In this document: positions 15,889 through 23,951 of the stretch, piece after piece
How positions within the stretch are numbered: the first letter of the stretch is position 1
Layout of the letters: each line of letters opens with the position of its first letter
Source: Herbidospora mongoliensis
Lineage (GTDB): Bacteria; Actinomycetota; Actinomycetes; Streptosporangiales; Streptosporangiaceae
Reading direction: 5' to 3'
NCBI RefSeq assembly: GCF_001570545.1
Contig: NZ_BBXD01000017.1
Span: forward strand, 62,001 to 126,000
Length of the DNA stretch: 64,000 nucleotides
The notes under the pieces: generated by a model
The model's input: only the letters and a program-made list of their open reading frames with translations
The model's database searches: none
Told to the model about the DNA's origin: nothing
Position numbers and translations under genes: made by a program

Positions 15889-17106
15889 GTGACCAACAAG
15901 GCGCATCACGCGGCGGAAGAGGTCTGGCGGACCGAGGCGCCCCGGGTCATCGCCGGCCTGACCAGGCTCACCGGCGACGTCGGCCTGGCCGAGGAGCTGG
16001 CCCAGGACGCGCTGGTGGCGGCGCTCGAACAGTGGCCCCGCGACGGCATACCGAACAACCCGGGGGCATGGCTGACCACGGTCGCCAAGCGCCGCGCCAT
16101 CGACCAGTTCCGCCGGAGGGAACGCCACGACGAGAAGCTCGCCGAACTGGCGCGGCGCGAAACGGACGTCGAAGAACAACCCGACCCGGACGCCATCGAG
16201 GACGACGTCCTGCGCCTGGTCTTCATCGCCTGCCATCCGGTGCTCACCACCCAGACCCGGGTGGCGCTGACGCTGCGTATGCTCGGCGGGCTGAGCACCG
16301 ACGAGATCGCCCGCGCGTTCCTCACCCCGGAGGCCACCCTCGCGCAGCGGATCTCCCGCGCCAAGAAGACCCTCGCCAAGGAGCGCATCCCGTTCGAGGT
16401 CCCGCCCCGCGAGGAGCTGGGCGAACGTCTGGAGGCGGTGCTGGAGGTCATCTACCTGATCTTCAACGAGGGCTACACCGCGACCGCCGGCGACGACTGG
16501 ATCCGCCCCCACCTGTGTGAGGAGGCGCTGCGGCTGGCCCGTCTCCTGGAGGACCTCCTGCCGAAGGAACCCGAGGTTCACGGCCTGCGGGCCCTCTTGG
16601 AAATCCAGGCGTCACGCCTGAACGCCCGCACCGACGCCGACGGCGACCCGATCCTGCTCCTCGACCAGGACCGTACAAAATGGGACCGCACCCGCATCAC
16701 CTCAGGCCTGACCGCCCTCGAAAGCGCAGGCCAGGGCCCCTACGCACTCCAGGCCGCCATCGCGGCCTGCCACGCCCGCGCCGAGACCGCCGACGCGACC
16801 GACTGGGGCCGCATCGCCGACCTCTACGCCCGATTGGCGGAGGAGGTCCCGTCGCCGGTCGTCGAACTGAACCGCGCCGTCGCGCTGTCGATGGCCTACG
16901 GCCCGCAAGCCGGTCTGGCCCTGGTCGACGAACTCACCGAGGACCCGGCACTGGAGGGCTACCACCTGCTGCCCAGCGTCCGTGGGGATCTCCTGGCCAA
17001 ACTGGGCCGCGACGAAGAAGCCCGGGCCGAGTTTCGGAAGGCGGCGGACCTGACTAGAAACGAGCGGGAACGCGCGCTGCTACTGGCTCGCGCGAGAGAA
17101 TCTTGA
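15889..17106 (+). CDS. ECF42-type RNA polymerase sigma factor with TPR-like extension
   Basis: The 405-residue product has sigma region 2 (about 5-80: EELAQDALVAALEQWPRDGIPNNPGAWLTTVAKRRAID) and region 4 (about 125-180: VALTLRMLGGLSTDEIARAFLTPEATLAQRISRAKK). A C-terminal extension of about 220 residues contains the conserved VIYLIFNEGY and TPR-like repeats. This is the layout of ECF42, a group lacking a classical anti-sigma and paired with DGPF proteins. The start is GTG 15889, where similarity begins; the frame is open upstream but that part is antisense to the DGPF gene. With 25 bp between the divergent starts, each promoter must overlap the other coding region or the messages are leaderless. 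Confidence 0.9.
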   Translation: MTNKAHHAAEEVWRTEAPRVIAGLTRLTGDVGLAEELAQDALVAALEQWPRDGIPNNPGAWLTTVAKRRAIDQFRRRERHDEKLAELARRETDVEEQPDPDAIEDDVLRLVFIACHPVLTTQTRVALTLRMLGGLSTDEIARAFLTPEATLAQRISRAKKTLAKERIPFEVPPREELGERLEAVLEVIYLIFNEGYTATAGDDWIRPHLCEEALRLARLLEDLLPKEPEVHGLRALLEIQASRLNARTDADGDPILLLDQDRTKWDRTRITSGLTALESAGQGPYALQAAIAACHARAETADATDWGRIADLYARLAEEVPSPVVELNRAVALSMAYGPQAGLALVDELTEDPALEGYHLLPSVRGDLLAKLGRDEEARAEFRKAADLTRNERERALLLARARES

Positions 17107-17272
17107 CGATCATGAACATGCCCGTAAAAGCCCGAGTCTGACCTTCATCGCCGCCTGCCACTACGCCGCCTGCAACGCCGCGCAAGCCTGAACGCGCCGG
17201 CCGGTACTTCGCCCCGAACTTTCCATTCTCACCACCTTCCCAACTCTTATATAAGACATTAGAGTCCTGGGT

Positions 17273-17698
17273 ATGGTGAGAGAGATTCCGAAGTACGAGC
17301 AGATCGCCAACGACCTACGCCAGCGCATCACCTCCGGCGAATTCCCTCCCGGCTCCAAACTCCCCTCCATCAGCGACCTGGAGAGCAGCTACGGCGCCTC
17401 CATGGGCACCGTCGAACGCGCCCTGGAGATCCTGCGAGGCAAACGCCTCATCCGCACCCACCAAGGCATCGGATCCCTGGTCCAAGGCGGAACCGAGAAA
17501 TCCGAGCACGTCCTGGACCTGCCCGACGGCAAACAACTCACCGTCACCGCCTACGACACCGGCGCCATCCGCATCCGCATCAACCACGCCCCCTATGTCC
17601 TGAGCGACATCAGCCTCAAAGGCGGCGCCGACGACAGCATCACCGTGGAACTGTCCCCCGGCGGCCAAGGCAGCGCCGCCTACACCGGCCGCGTCTAA
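17273..17698 (+). CDS. GntR-family transcriptional regulator
   Basis: The 141-residue product has an N-terminal winged helix (residues 5-72: YEQIANDLRQRITSGEFPPGSKLPSISDLESSYGASMGTVERALEILRGKRLIRT). A short C-terminal part of about 65 beta-rich residues is too small for the usual FadR or UTRA effector domains. Compact GntR proteins of this kind are common in actinomycete integrative elements as KorSA-like repressors. An AT-rich patch (TTATATAAGACATTAGAG, 17247-17264) just upstream of the ATG is a likely promoter and autoregulatory site. The gene heads a stretch of decayed genes (17.9-20.2 kb), so it may be a relic of a lost element. Confidence 0.85.
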   Translation: MVREIPKYEQIANDLRQRITSGEFPPGSKLPSISDLESSYGASMGTVERALEILRGKRLIRTHQGIGSLVQGGTEKSEHVLDLPDGKQLTVTAYDTGAIRIRINHAPYVLSDISLKGGADDSITVELSPGGQGSAAYTGRV

Positions 17699-17901
17699 CC
17701 CCGGCCAGTTCTCCGGGTCAGTTCCCGCCCACACTGGCGACACCGGAACCGTCCGCCGCCAGCCAAGCGGTGCGGGGTCGCCCACCCACCCCTGCACCGT
17801 CCCGCCCGACCGCAACCCGACCACACCCCGGGCACCCGCCCGGGAACGCCGGCACCCACCCCCGACACCCTCGACGACGCCCTTCAGCCGAAGGGAGGCC
17901 C

Positions 17902-18089
17902 ATGACCATGACCGCGCATCAGCCTGCTGGATTTCGCACCCGGCATGACCCTCACACTCTCGCCGTGCCGCCCTCGACTGCCTTTGTATCGAAAGCCTGA
18001 TCGAGTCCGACCGCGAAGAGGTCGTCGACTACCGGCTGGCAAGAAACAGGCGACTGCTCACCCGTGCCCTAAGCGGCCACCCTCTTTGA
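17902..18089 (+). pseudogene. Small hypothetical gene with a frameshift
   Basis: ATG 17902 has a strong GAAGGGAGG upstream and reads 32 codons (MTMTAHQPAGFRTRHDPHTLAVP...) to a stop at 18000. From about 17970 another frame takes over with coding-like sequence (ALDCLCIESLIESDREEVVDYRLARNRRLLTRALSGHPL) ending at TGA 18089. Joining the frames near 17968 gives one basic protein of about 60 residues. The second frame has no start of its own, so a frameshift mutation is the simplest reading; programmed frameshifting is possible. It follows the GntR gene by 200 bp on the same strand. I do not recognise the family. Confidence 0.5.
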
Positions 18090-18117
18090 CACCTGCGGTT
18101 GCCGCATCGTGTTCAAC

Positions 18118-18490
18118 CGCTGAACAGGGTCGGTGTCGGCCTGTTTACAAGCGGCAGCATGTTGCCGCGCACGATCTTTGTTGCCGGGTTGTCGGCTCCT
18201 GGGACGCGTTCGCAGTCGGCCAGGTTGTGCTCGAACAGCGGGAGTGCCCGGCCCAGGTCTCCCGTCGCCTCATAAGCGCCGGTGAGATTGTTGCGGGATC
18301 GCAGGGTGGAGGGGTGGTCGCCGCCCCGTCGAACCGGGCGTCCTCGTAGAAGATCGCCCCGCTGAGGTCGGCGTCCGTATCGTCGTCGCTGATGAAAAGT
18401 CGCGTCGGCGAACACGGCGAGTCCGGTGAAGGTCGCCCTCTCGAACCGGGCGTCCCCGGAGAAAGTCGCGCCGGATCGTGCGCGCGACAC
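18118..18490 (-). pseudogene. Remnant of a pentapeptide/TPR-repeat protein
   Basis: Reading leftward from about 18490, one frame gives pentapeptide-like repeats ([27 protein letters not shown]). A shifted frame continues them (ADLSGAIFYEDARFDGA), and a third gives a TPR unit (LRSRNNLTGAYEATGDLGRALPLFEHNLADCERVPG) ending at 18118. The same protein is therefore spread over three frames by at least two frameshifts, and its N-terminus is missing. Pentapeptide-TPR fusions are frequent in actinobacteria. The remnant ends against the promoter of the oxidoreductase gene. Confidence 0.6.
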
Positions 18491-18545
18491 TGAGAGAACC
18501 GCCCGTCCCAGCGCGTCGCGCATCCAGCACCACGATGACACCGAT

Positions 18546-19553
18546 ATGACTGATCCGATGAAGGCCGTTGTTCTCGCCCGTTTCGGAGGGACCGATGCTT
18601 TCGAGCTGCGCGACGTCTCCGTACCGCGAGTCGAACCCCGCCAGGTACGGGTGCGTGTCCATGCGACCGCCGTCAACCCGCTCGACTATCAGATCCGTCG
18701 CGGAGACTACGCGAATCATGTGCCGCTCCCGGCGATCATCGGGCACGACATCTCGGGCGTGATCGAGGAAGTCGGATCCCACGTGACCGAGTTCCGCGCC
18801 GGCGATGCGGTGTACTACACGCCCCGGATCTTCGGCGGCCCCGGCTCCTACGCCGAGCAGCACATCGCCGACGTCGACCTCGTCGGCCAAAAGCCGGAGA
18901 ACCTCAGTCACCTGGAGGCGGCGAGCCTGACTCTCGTCGGCGGGACGGTCTGGGAGTCCCTGGTGAGGCGAGCTCAGCTCACCGTGGGGGAGACGATCCT
19001 CGTCCATGGAGGCGCGGGTGGTGTCGGCACGATCGCGATCCAGATCGCGAAGGCGATCGGCGCACGAGTGATCACCACCGCGAAAGCCGGCGACCATGAG
19101 TTCGTGCGCTGTCTCGGAGCGGATGCGGCCATCGACTTCACTTCGGCGGACTACGTCGATGCCGTGGCCGAGATGACGCGAGGCAAGGGGGTCGATGTCG
19201 TCTTCGACACGATCGGTGGCGACACGCTCACACGAAGCCCGGCCACGCTCGCCGACTTCGGACGCGTCGTCAGCATCGTCGACATCGCGCAGCCGCAGAA
19301 CCTCATCGAGGCGTGGGGCAGGAACGCCGCCTATCACTTCGTCTTCACACGACAGAACCGAGGAAAGCTCGACGCGCTCACCACGCTGGTCGAGCGCGGT
19401 CTCGTGAAGCCGGTCATCGGCGCGGTTCTTCCGCTCGCTCGAATGGGCGAGGCTCATGAACTCCTGGAGAACAGGCGGTCGTATGCACTCCGCGGCAAGG
19501 TCGCGATCGATGTGGCGGGCGAAACTGTGGCGCTTCCCCCTCGCATCTCGTAG
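18546..19553 (+). CDS. Zinc-independent quinone oxidoreductase (MDR/QOR family)
   Basis: The 335-residue product belongs to the NADPH-dependent quinone reductase branch of medium-chain dehydrogenases. The N-terminal catalytic domain has [13 protein letters not shown] and [12 protein letters not shown]. The Rossmann domain has [26 protein letters not shown] (about 150-175), and [13 protein letters not shown] and [11 protein letters not shown] follow. The Cys/Glu zinc ligands of alcohol dehydrogenases are absent, as expected. ATG 18546 and ATG 18558 are both possible starts. It is intact within a degraded neighbourhood, beside the remains of an AraC-type regulator that may once have controlled it. 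It reduces quinones or alpha,beta-unsaturated carbonyls; the substrate is unknown. Confidence 0.9.
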   Translation: MTDPMKAVVLARFGGTDAFELRDVSVPRVEPRQVRVRVHATAVNPLDYQIRRGDYANHVPLPAIIGHDISGVIEEVGSHVTEFRAGDAVYYTPRIFGGPGSYAEQHIADVDLVGQKPENLSHLEAASLTLVGGTVWESLVRRAQLTVGETILVHGGAGGVGTIAIQIAKAIGARVITTAKAGDHEFVRCLGADAAIDFTSADYVDAVAEMTRGKGVDVVFDTIGGDTLTRSPATLADFGRVVSIVDIAQPQNLIEAWGRNAAYHFVFTRQNRGKLDALTTLVERGLVKPVIGAVLPLARMGEAHELLENRRSYALRGKVAIDVAGETVALPPRIS

Positions 19554-19569
19554 CGGAACGCTCCAGGTA

Positions 19570-20010
19570 CTCGGACGATGATCGCGGTGGTCGGCTCCGC
19601 CCGGAGAAGGTGGCGCGGTACTCCGAGGGGGACACATTCAGGAGCCGGCGGAAACGCAGTCGGAGGTTCGATCCGATTCCCAGGCCGACCTGGTCCGCGA
19701 TGCGGTCGACCGACAGCCTCGTGCTCTCCAGGAGTTCGCGGGCGGTGTCGACCCGCGCCCGGAGGATCCACTGCGGCGAGGTGCCGCCGGTCTCTTCGGC
19801 GAAGCGGCGCAGAACGTGCGGGGCGACATCCGCGCGTGTGCGGCGAGTCCGGCGATCGTGAGCTGCTGGTCGAGCCGCGTCGTGGCCCATTCGCGCGTCG
19901 CGGCGAGGGTTCGCCATGGGCTGCCGAGCTGGTCTTCGGCAGGTACTGAGCCTGACCCCCGATCCGGTAGGGCGCGGTGACGAGTCCTCGTACGATCTCG
20001 TTCGCCGCGC
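19570..20010 (-). pseudogene. Broken GlxA/AraC-family transcription regulator
   Basis: On the minus strand three frames together spell the C-terminal part of a GlxA-type AraC regulator: NEIVRGLVTAPYRIGGQAQYLPKTSSAA, then WATTRLDQQLTIAGLAAHARMSPRTF, then RRFAEETGG...LESTRLSVDRIADQVGLGIGSNLRLRFRRLLNVSPSEYRATF. One frameshift lies near 19890 and one near 19812, where a single base appears lost between TTC and TGCGCC. The amidotransferase-like N-terminal domain is missing upstream of about 20010. The regulator is convergent with the oxidoreductase gene and cannot be functional. Confidence 0.7.
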
Positions 20011-20023
20011 TCCCGCCGACTCC

Positions 20024-20179
20024 CAGCGGAAATACGCGTCGACGACGTACGTTTACGCCGCCCGGGAGTTCTTCGCCACCGGCAAGGGCTTCCTCGACGC
20101 GGTCGTGCTCAAGTCGGAACCGAGGTTCCTGGGACCGTACGAGACCGCGCTCGACACGGCGCTCGCGAAACGTTCATAG
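20024..20179 (+). pseudogene. 3' fragment of an unrecognised gene
   Basis: A frame ending at TAG 20179 gives about 50 residues with protein-like composition (YASTTYVYAAREFFATGKGFLDAVVLKSEPRFLGPYETALDTALAKRS). There is no start codon with a ribosome-binding site, and it begins where the AraC remnant is truncated. It looks like the tail of a gene whose front was lost in the same rearrangement. Family not recognised. Confidence 0.35.
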
Positions 20180-20260
20180 CCCCGCCTGCGGAGATGTCAC
20201 CGGCGTTGGCCAGGAAGGCGGGCCGCCGGTTATGGTTCCCGTGACCTCGTGACCGCGGAG

Positions 20261-20286
20261 ACCCGCCACGCCCTGCCGTGGCGGGT
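20261..20286. terminator. Stem-loop terminator after the LPMO gene
   Basis: A perfect 10-bp stem, ACCCGCCACG (20261-20270) with CGTGGCGGGT (20277-20286), has a six-base loop and is followed on the plus strand by TTCTCGT. It lies 10 bases beyond the stop of the minus-strand LPMO gene and after the plus-strand fragment ending at 20179, so it may act in both directions. Confidence 0.75.
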
Positions 20287-20295
20287 TTCTCGTGC

Positions 20296-21429
20296 CTATC
20301 GGCAGGTGCCGGGCGTGACCGTCGGGGTGCCGGCGCCGCTGAAGTTCGACAGGAAGCCAATCGTGATCGCGCCGCCCGGCGGGATCGTGGTGTTCCACGC
20401 CATCGGACGGAACGTCAGCGTCGTGACGCTTTGGGTGTAAGCGGCGTTCCAGGCCGAGGTGACCGTGGTGCCGGAGGCGACGGTCGCGGTGGCCGTCCAC
20501 GAGGAGATCGGGGTCGTGCCGGTGTTGCGTATGGTCACGCTGCCCTGGAAGCCGCCGTTCCAGGCGGTCGCGATGCCGGCCGTCACGGTGCACTGGCCCG
20601 AGGGGGTGGGCGTCGGGCTGGGGCTGACCGGCGGGCACGAGGGCGCCGGGGTGGGCGCGCCGGGCTCACACCCGCCAGGGAAGGTCGGGCTGGGGCTGAC
20701 CGGCGGGCATGACGGCGCCGGGGTGGGCGCGCCGGGCTCACACCCGCCGGGGAACGTCGGGCTGGGCTGGGGCGTGGGGCTCTGGGTGCCGCCGAAGACC
20801 ACGTCGGAGCAGCTGTAGAAGGTCTCGGCGCTGTCGCTTCGGGTCCAGACGGCGTAGATGACGTGCCTGCCGGACCGGACCGGCAGGGTGGCGGTCCAGC
20901 GGTAGGAGCCGTTGGCGAGGGCGGGCTGCGGGTCGGCGGTGAAGAAGGGCTGCTCCTCCATCATCGACCAGGTCAGCGGCTGGCTCGGGTTGTAGCCCTG
21001 CTTGGTGACGTAGAGGCGGAACGCGCCGGGGTGGGGCACCCAGGCGCCGTAGACGAAGTTGTAACTGGCGCCCGAGGGCAGGTTGGTCGAGGGCCAGTCG
21101 GTCCGGGGCAGGTCGTAGGCGGCGTACTTGGTGTTGCCGCCGGAGCAGAGCTGTCCGTCGGGGATGTAGCCCCGGGTGCGGCCGGCGCCGTCGGAACGCA
21201 GCACGCCGTACCAGTCGTAGAGAGGCTGAGTTCCGCCCTGGGCGACGGCGGCGGCGCACGCGGGGTTCTTCGGGATGATCTGCCCGCCGCTCAGGCCGTC
21301 GAGGTAACAGGCGTAGGTGCGGCTGGCCGGATTGGTGGTGGCGCCGTGGGCCTGCGCCGACGGCGATGCGACGACCATCGCCACCAGTGCCGCCAAGGCG
21401 GCCACCACGGCGATCAGGGGTCGGGTCAC
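20296..21429 (-). CDS. Secreted AA10 lytic polysaccharide monooxygenase with CBM2
   Basis: The 377-residue product is a copper enzyme that oxidatively cleaves crystalline chitin or cellulose. A signal peptide ends at AQA (1-27), leaving His28 as the mature N-terminus. His28 and His133 (GAWVPHPG) form the histidine brace. The catalytic domain runs to about 215, followed by a Pro/Thr/Ser-rich linker containing a 24-residue unit repeated twice (20612-20755). A CBM2 ends the protein (about 280-377: CTVTAGIATAWNGGFQGSVTIRNTG...AWNTTIPPGG). The start is GTG 21429 with GAGAGGA upstream. CBM2 suggests cellulose or chitin targeting; the sequence alone does not decide which. Confidence 0.93.
   Translation of the reverse strand: MTRPLIAVVAALAALVAMVVASPSAQAHGATTNPASRTYACYLDGLSGGQIIPKNPACAAAVAQGGTQPLYDWYGVLRSDGAGRTRGYIPDGQLCSGGNTKYAAYDLPRTDWPSTNLPSGASYNFVYGAWVPHPGAFRLYVTKQGYNPSQPLTWSMMEEQPFFTADPQPALANGSYRWTATLPVRSGRHVIYAVWTRSDSAETFYSCSDVVFGGTQSPTPQPSPTFPGGCEPGAPTPAPSCPPVSPSPTFPGGCEPGAPTPAPSCPPVSPSPTPTPSGQCTVTAGIATAWNGGFQGSVTIRNTGTTPISSWTATATVASGTTVTSAWNAAYTQSVTTLTFRPMAWNTTIPPGGAITIGFLSNFSGAGTPTVTPGTCR
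20612..20755. repeat. Two tandem 72-bp units in the LPMO linker
   Basis: Units 20612-20683 and 20684-20755 differ at only a few bases. Each encodes a 24-residue segment with two cysteines (PGGCEPGAPTPAPSCPP). The near identity points to a recent in-frame duplication of the linker. Confidence 0.85.
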
Positions 21430-21802
21430 GATGCGGTCCTCTCAGTCGGGGGCATGCGTCGTACGCCCTCCGGAAAGACGGCCCACCCGAAACAGGGGGC
21501 CCGATGACCTGCGTGACGATCCGGACGATGACACCGGCCCGGCCGGGCCGTCGAGGAGACGGCCCGGTTCCCGGCGCTGACCAGGGAAGACTTTTGAACG
21601 TTTCAGCCGCAGTAGATGTCGGCGATCGTGGGGGCACCGCGGTGAAGGATGTGCGGCCGTGGTGTCCAGATTCTCATCACCACCCGCAACCCGGAAACGA
21701 ACGCGAACAGGCCCGCACCAAAACTCTGACGATCACAAGCCGACCCGAAACGAGCGTTGGGCGGGCCATGTTCCAAGCCCCCACGGGAGTATCCTGACGA
21801 TC

Positions 21803-22747
21803 ATGAGTCTGCCCGAACGCGTGATCGACGGCGTGGTGGCCCGGGACGGGCAGGCGGTGCTCGATCGGCTGACCCAGGCCTGGCTGTTGTCGTTCGCCTC
21901 TCCTCACACCCGTTCGGCCTACGGCTCTGACCTCGCTCAATGGCTGGCCTTCTGCGAGCGGCACGAGATCCACCCACTGCGGGTCATCCGCGTCCACGGC
22001 GACGCGTTCGCCCGCTGGCTGGAGCCCGTCTCCCCGCGCACCCTCGCCAGGAAACTCTCGGCCATCTCGTCCTGGTACGCCTACGCCACCGACGAGGGCG
22101 TCCTGGAGGCCAACCCCTTCACGCGGGTGCGCCGCCCCAAGGTCGAGCGCTTCCAGTCGGAGACGGTCGGGCTCACCGAAGACGAGGCCCGGTCCCTCGT
22201 GGCCGCCGCCGACGCGATGACGGGGCCGACGGCGCGTCGCACCGCCGCGTTCATCCGGCTGATGATCGAGCTGGGGCCGCGCGTGTCGGAGGCGCTCGCG
22301 GCCACCGTCGACGACCTGGGTCACCAACGCGGCCACCGTACGCTCAGGATCGTTGGAAAGGGTCAGAAGACCCGCGTCCGGAACCTGCCCCCGGCCACCG
22401 CGGTGGCGCTCGACGCCTATCTCGACGAGCGCGCCCGTCTCGCGGGCGTCGCCAGGGAGAAGCTGGCGGGGCCGCTGTTCGCCACCGCCGGGGGTCGCGC
22501 GCTCGATCGCGCCGACGCCTATCGGCTGGTCGTGAAGGTCGCCAAGGCCGCGGGGCTGGAGTCGAAGGTGACGCCGCACGCGCTGCGGCACACGTTCGCG
22601 ACCGTCGCCAGCGATCGGGGCGCGTCGGTGAAGCAACTGCAGCAGGCGCTCGGGCACGCGAGCTCCTCGACGACCGACATCTACATCCACAGCCGCGACA
22701 ACCTGGAACGCGACCCGTCGCAGATCGTCGCGGCGGTGATCGGATGA
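21803..22747 (+). CDS. Tyrosine recombinase (XerC/D-like integrase)
   Basis: The 314-residue product has a SAM-like core-binding domain (residues 20-110: SFASPHTRSAYGSDLAQWLAFCERHEI). The catalytic domain carries the full set of residues: Arg in ELGPRVSEAL, Lys in GKGQKTR, HALRHTFAT (His-x-x-Arg), LGHASSSTTDIYIH (His and nucleophile Tyr). It resembles a stand-alone integrase or XerC/D paralogue. No excisionase, att repeat or tRNA is visible nearby. Its stop overlaps the start of the ACT-domain gene (ATGA-type), which suggests a stable chromosomal role. ATG 21803 is chosen as the first Met of the conserved region; 21430-21802 upstream shows no gene. Confidence 0.9.
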   Translation: MSLPERVIDGVVARDGQAVLDRLTQAWLLSFASPHTRSAYGSDLAQWLAFCERHEIHPLRVIRVHGDAFARWLEPVSPRTLARKLSAISSWYAYATDEGVLEANPFTRVRRPKVERFQSETVGLTEDEARSLVAAADAMTGPTARRTAAFIRLMIELGPRVSEALAATVDDLGHQRGHRTLRIVGKGQKTRVRNLPPATAVALDAYLDERARLAGVAREKLAGPLFATAGGRALDRADAYRLVVKVAKAAGLESKVTPHALRHTFATVASDRGASVKQLQQALGHASSSTTDIYIHSRDNLERDPSQIVAAVIG

Positions 22748-23130
22748 TCCCCGGCGAGAGCGACCTCACGACGCTGCTGGCGAGCCTCGATCCGGTGCTG
22801 CACGACGGCGTCTACGTCTTCGTCACCGCCGGGGAGACGCCGCCCGGCGTGACTCCGGTGCTGACCTTCACCGAGCCCGAAGGGCTCACCCTCGTGGTGC
22901 CGGAAGGACAGGCGGAGGGGGTGTTCCCGTGCCGGTGGATCACACTCCGGGTGTATTCGTCGCTCGCGGCGGTCGGCATGCTGGCCGCCGTCGCCGCCGC
23001 GCTCGCGGCCGAGGGGATCCCGTCGAACGTCGTGTCGGCCTATTTCCACGACCACCTGTTCGTGCCGCCCGACCGGGCCGGCGACACGCTGCGGGTGCTG
23101 GGTCAGTTGGCGAACGTCCAGGCCAGGTGA
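22744..23130 (+). CDS. ACT-domain protein
   Basis: The 128-residue product is a single ACT-like module with the segments LDPVLHDGVYVFVTAGETPPGVTPVLTF, EPEGLTLVVPEGQAEG, ITLRVYSSLAAVGMLAAVAAALAAEGIPSNVVSAYFHDHLFVP and A..TLRVLGQLA. ACT modules bind small ligands such as amino acids. This short family is often annotated only as ACT domain-containing and its ligand is unknown. It overlaps the recombinase stop, and its own 3' end overlaps the convergent phosphotransferase gene by 28 bases. Confidence 0.8.
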   Translation: MIPGESDLTTLLASLDPVLHDGVYVFVTAGETPPGVTPVLTFTEPEGLTLVVPEGQAEGVFPCRWITLRVYSSLAAVGMLAAVAAALAAEGIPSNVVSAYFHDHLFVPPDRAGDTLRVLGQLANVQAR

Positions 23131-23951
23131 GACAGGCCCTCGTCGGCGTAGTGTCGCGCGCCGGGCTGGGTGAGGCCGTAGGCGATGTCCTCGATGATCG
23201 CGCAGCGGGCGTAGAACCGGGCGCGGACCTCCGCGTCGGGGCCCGCGTCCCCGCCGTGTTCCCGGTAGCAGCGCAGGGTTTCGGCGAACACGTCGGGGCC
23301 GAGGTCGCGCAGGATCAGGCCGAGGTCGTAGGCGGGGTCGGAGATCGCGGCGTCGGTCCAGTCGATGACGCCGGTGACGTCCTTCCCATCGGTCAGGACG
23401 TGTTCGCAGCCGAGGTCGTTGTGGCAGAACGCCATCCGCTTCGTCTCGTTCCTGGGCGGGTCGGCCCGGAGGAACTTCTCGACGACGCCGCGCAGGTCGC
23501 CCGGCACGTGGTCGCGCACGACCTCGTGGTATTCCTCGATGGTCCCGGCGAGCCAGGCGTAGAACGGGTCATCGTCGACCTCGACCAGTCCCTCGACCCG
23601 TTCGGCGGGCACCGCGTTCACGGCGGCGAGAAAGGCCCCCAGTGGTGCGGCGACCGCGATCCCGAGCCGGCTGTCGAGGGGTTCACCCGCCAGCTTTCTG
23701 TACGCCATCACGCCCGCCGCCTCGTCCACGAACAGGACCCGGGGAACGGGAACAGGTGAGACCTCCGCGACGACGGCGAGGAGCCGGGCCTCCCGGCGGA
23801 CCGCCTCGGCGCCGCCCTCCTTGCTGCCGCGCACGATGAGGTCGCCGTCGACCTCGAAGGCGACGTTGTCCCAGCCTTCCCCGAGCTTGACCACCGAACG
23901 GGCCGGACGGCCCAGATGACGCGCCACCAGGGCGCCGATCCCGTCGATCAC
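23103..23951 (-). CDS. Aminoglycoside/choline-kinase-like phosphotransferase
   Basis: The 282-residue product has the APH kinase fold: nucleotide-binding VVKLGEGWDNVAFEVDGDLIVRGSKEG, catalytic loop AFCHNDLGCEHVL, metal-binding Asp in GVIDWTDAAISDPAYDLG. The HNDLGxEH variant, with His in place of the last Asn, occurs in many uncharacterised actinobacterial members, so antibiotic resistance should not be assumed. The start is GTG 23951, overlapping the stop of the upstream anti-sigma-like gene (GTGA), so it is the last gene of a sigma/anti-sigma operon. Confidence 0.85.
   Translation of the reverse strand: MIDGIGALVARHLGRPARSVVKLGEGWDNVAFEVDGDLIVRGSKEGGAEAVRREARLLAVVAEVSPVPVPRVLFVDEAAGVMAYRKLAGEPLDSRLGIAVAAPLGAFLAAVNAVPAERVEGLVEVDDDPFYAWLAGTIEEYHEVVRDHVPGDLRGVVEKFLRADPPRNETKRMAFCHNDLGCEHVLTDGKDVTGVIDWTDAAISDPAYDLGLILRDLGPDVFAETLRCYREHGGDAGPDAEVRARFYARCAIIEDIAYGLTQPGARHYADEGLSHLAWTFAN

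Noticed and set aside
23103-23951. Calling the phosphotransferase an aminoglycoside-resistance gene
   Set aside because: Its catalytic loop is the HNDLGxEH variant found in many housekeeping or unknown members; there is no resistance context.
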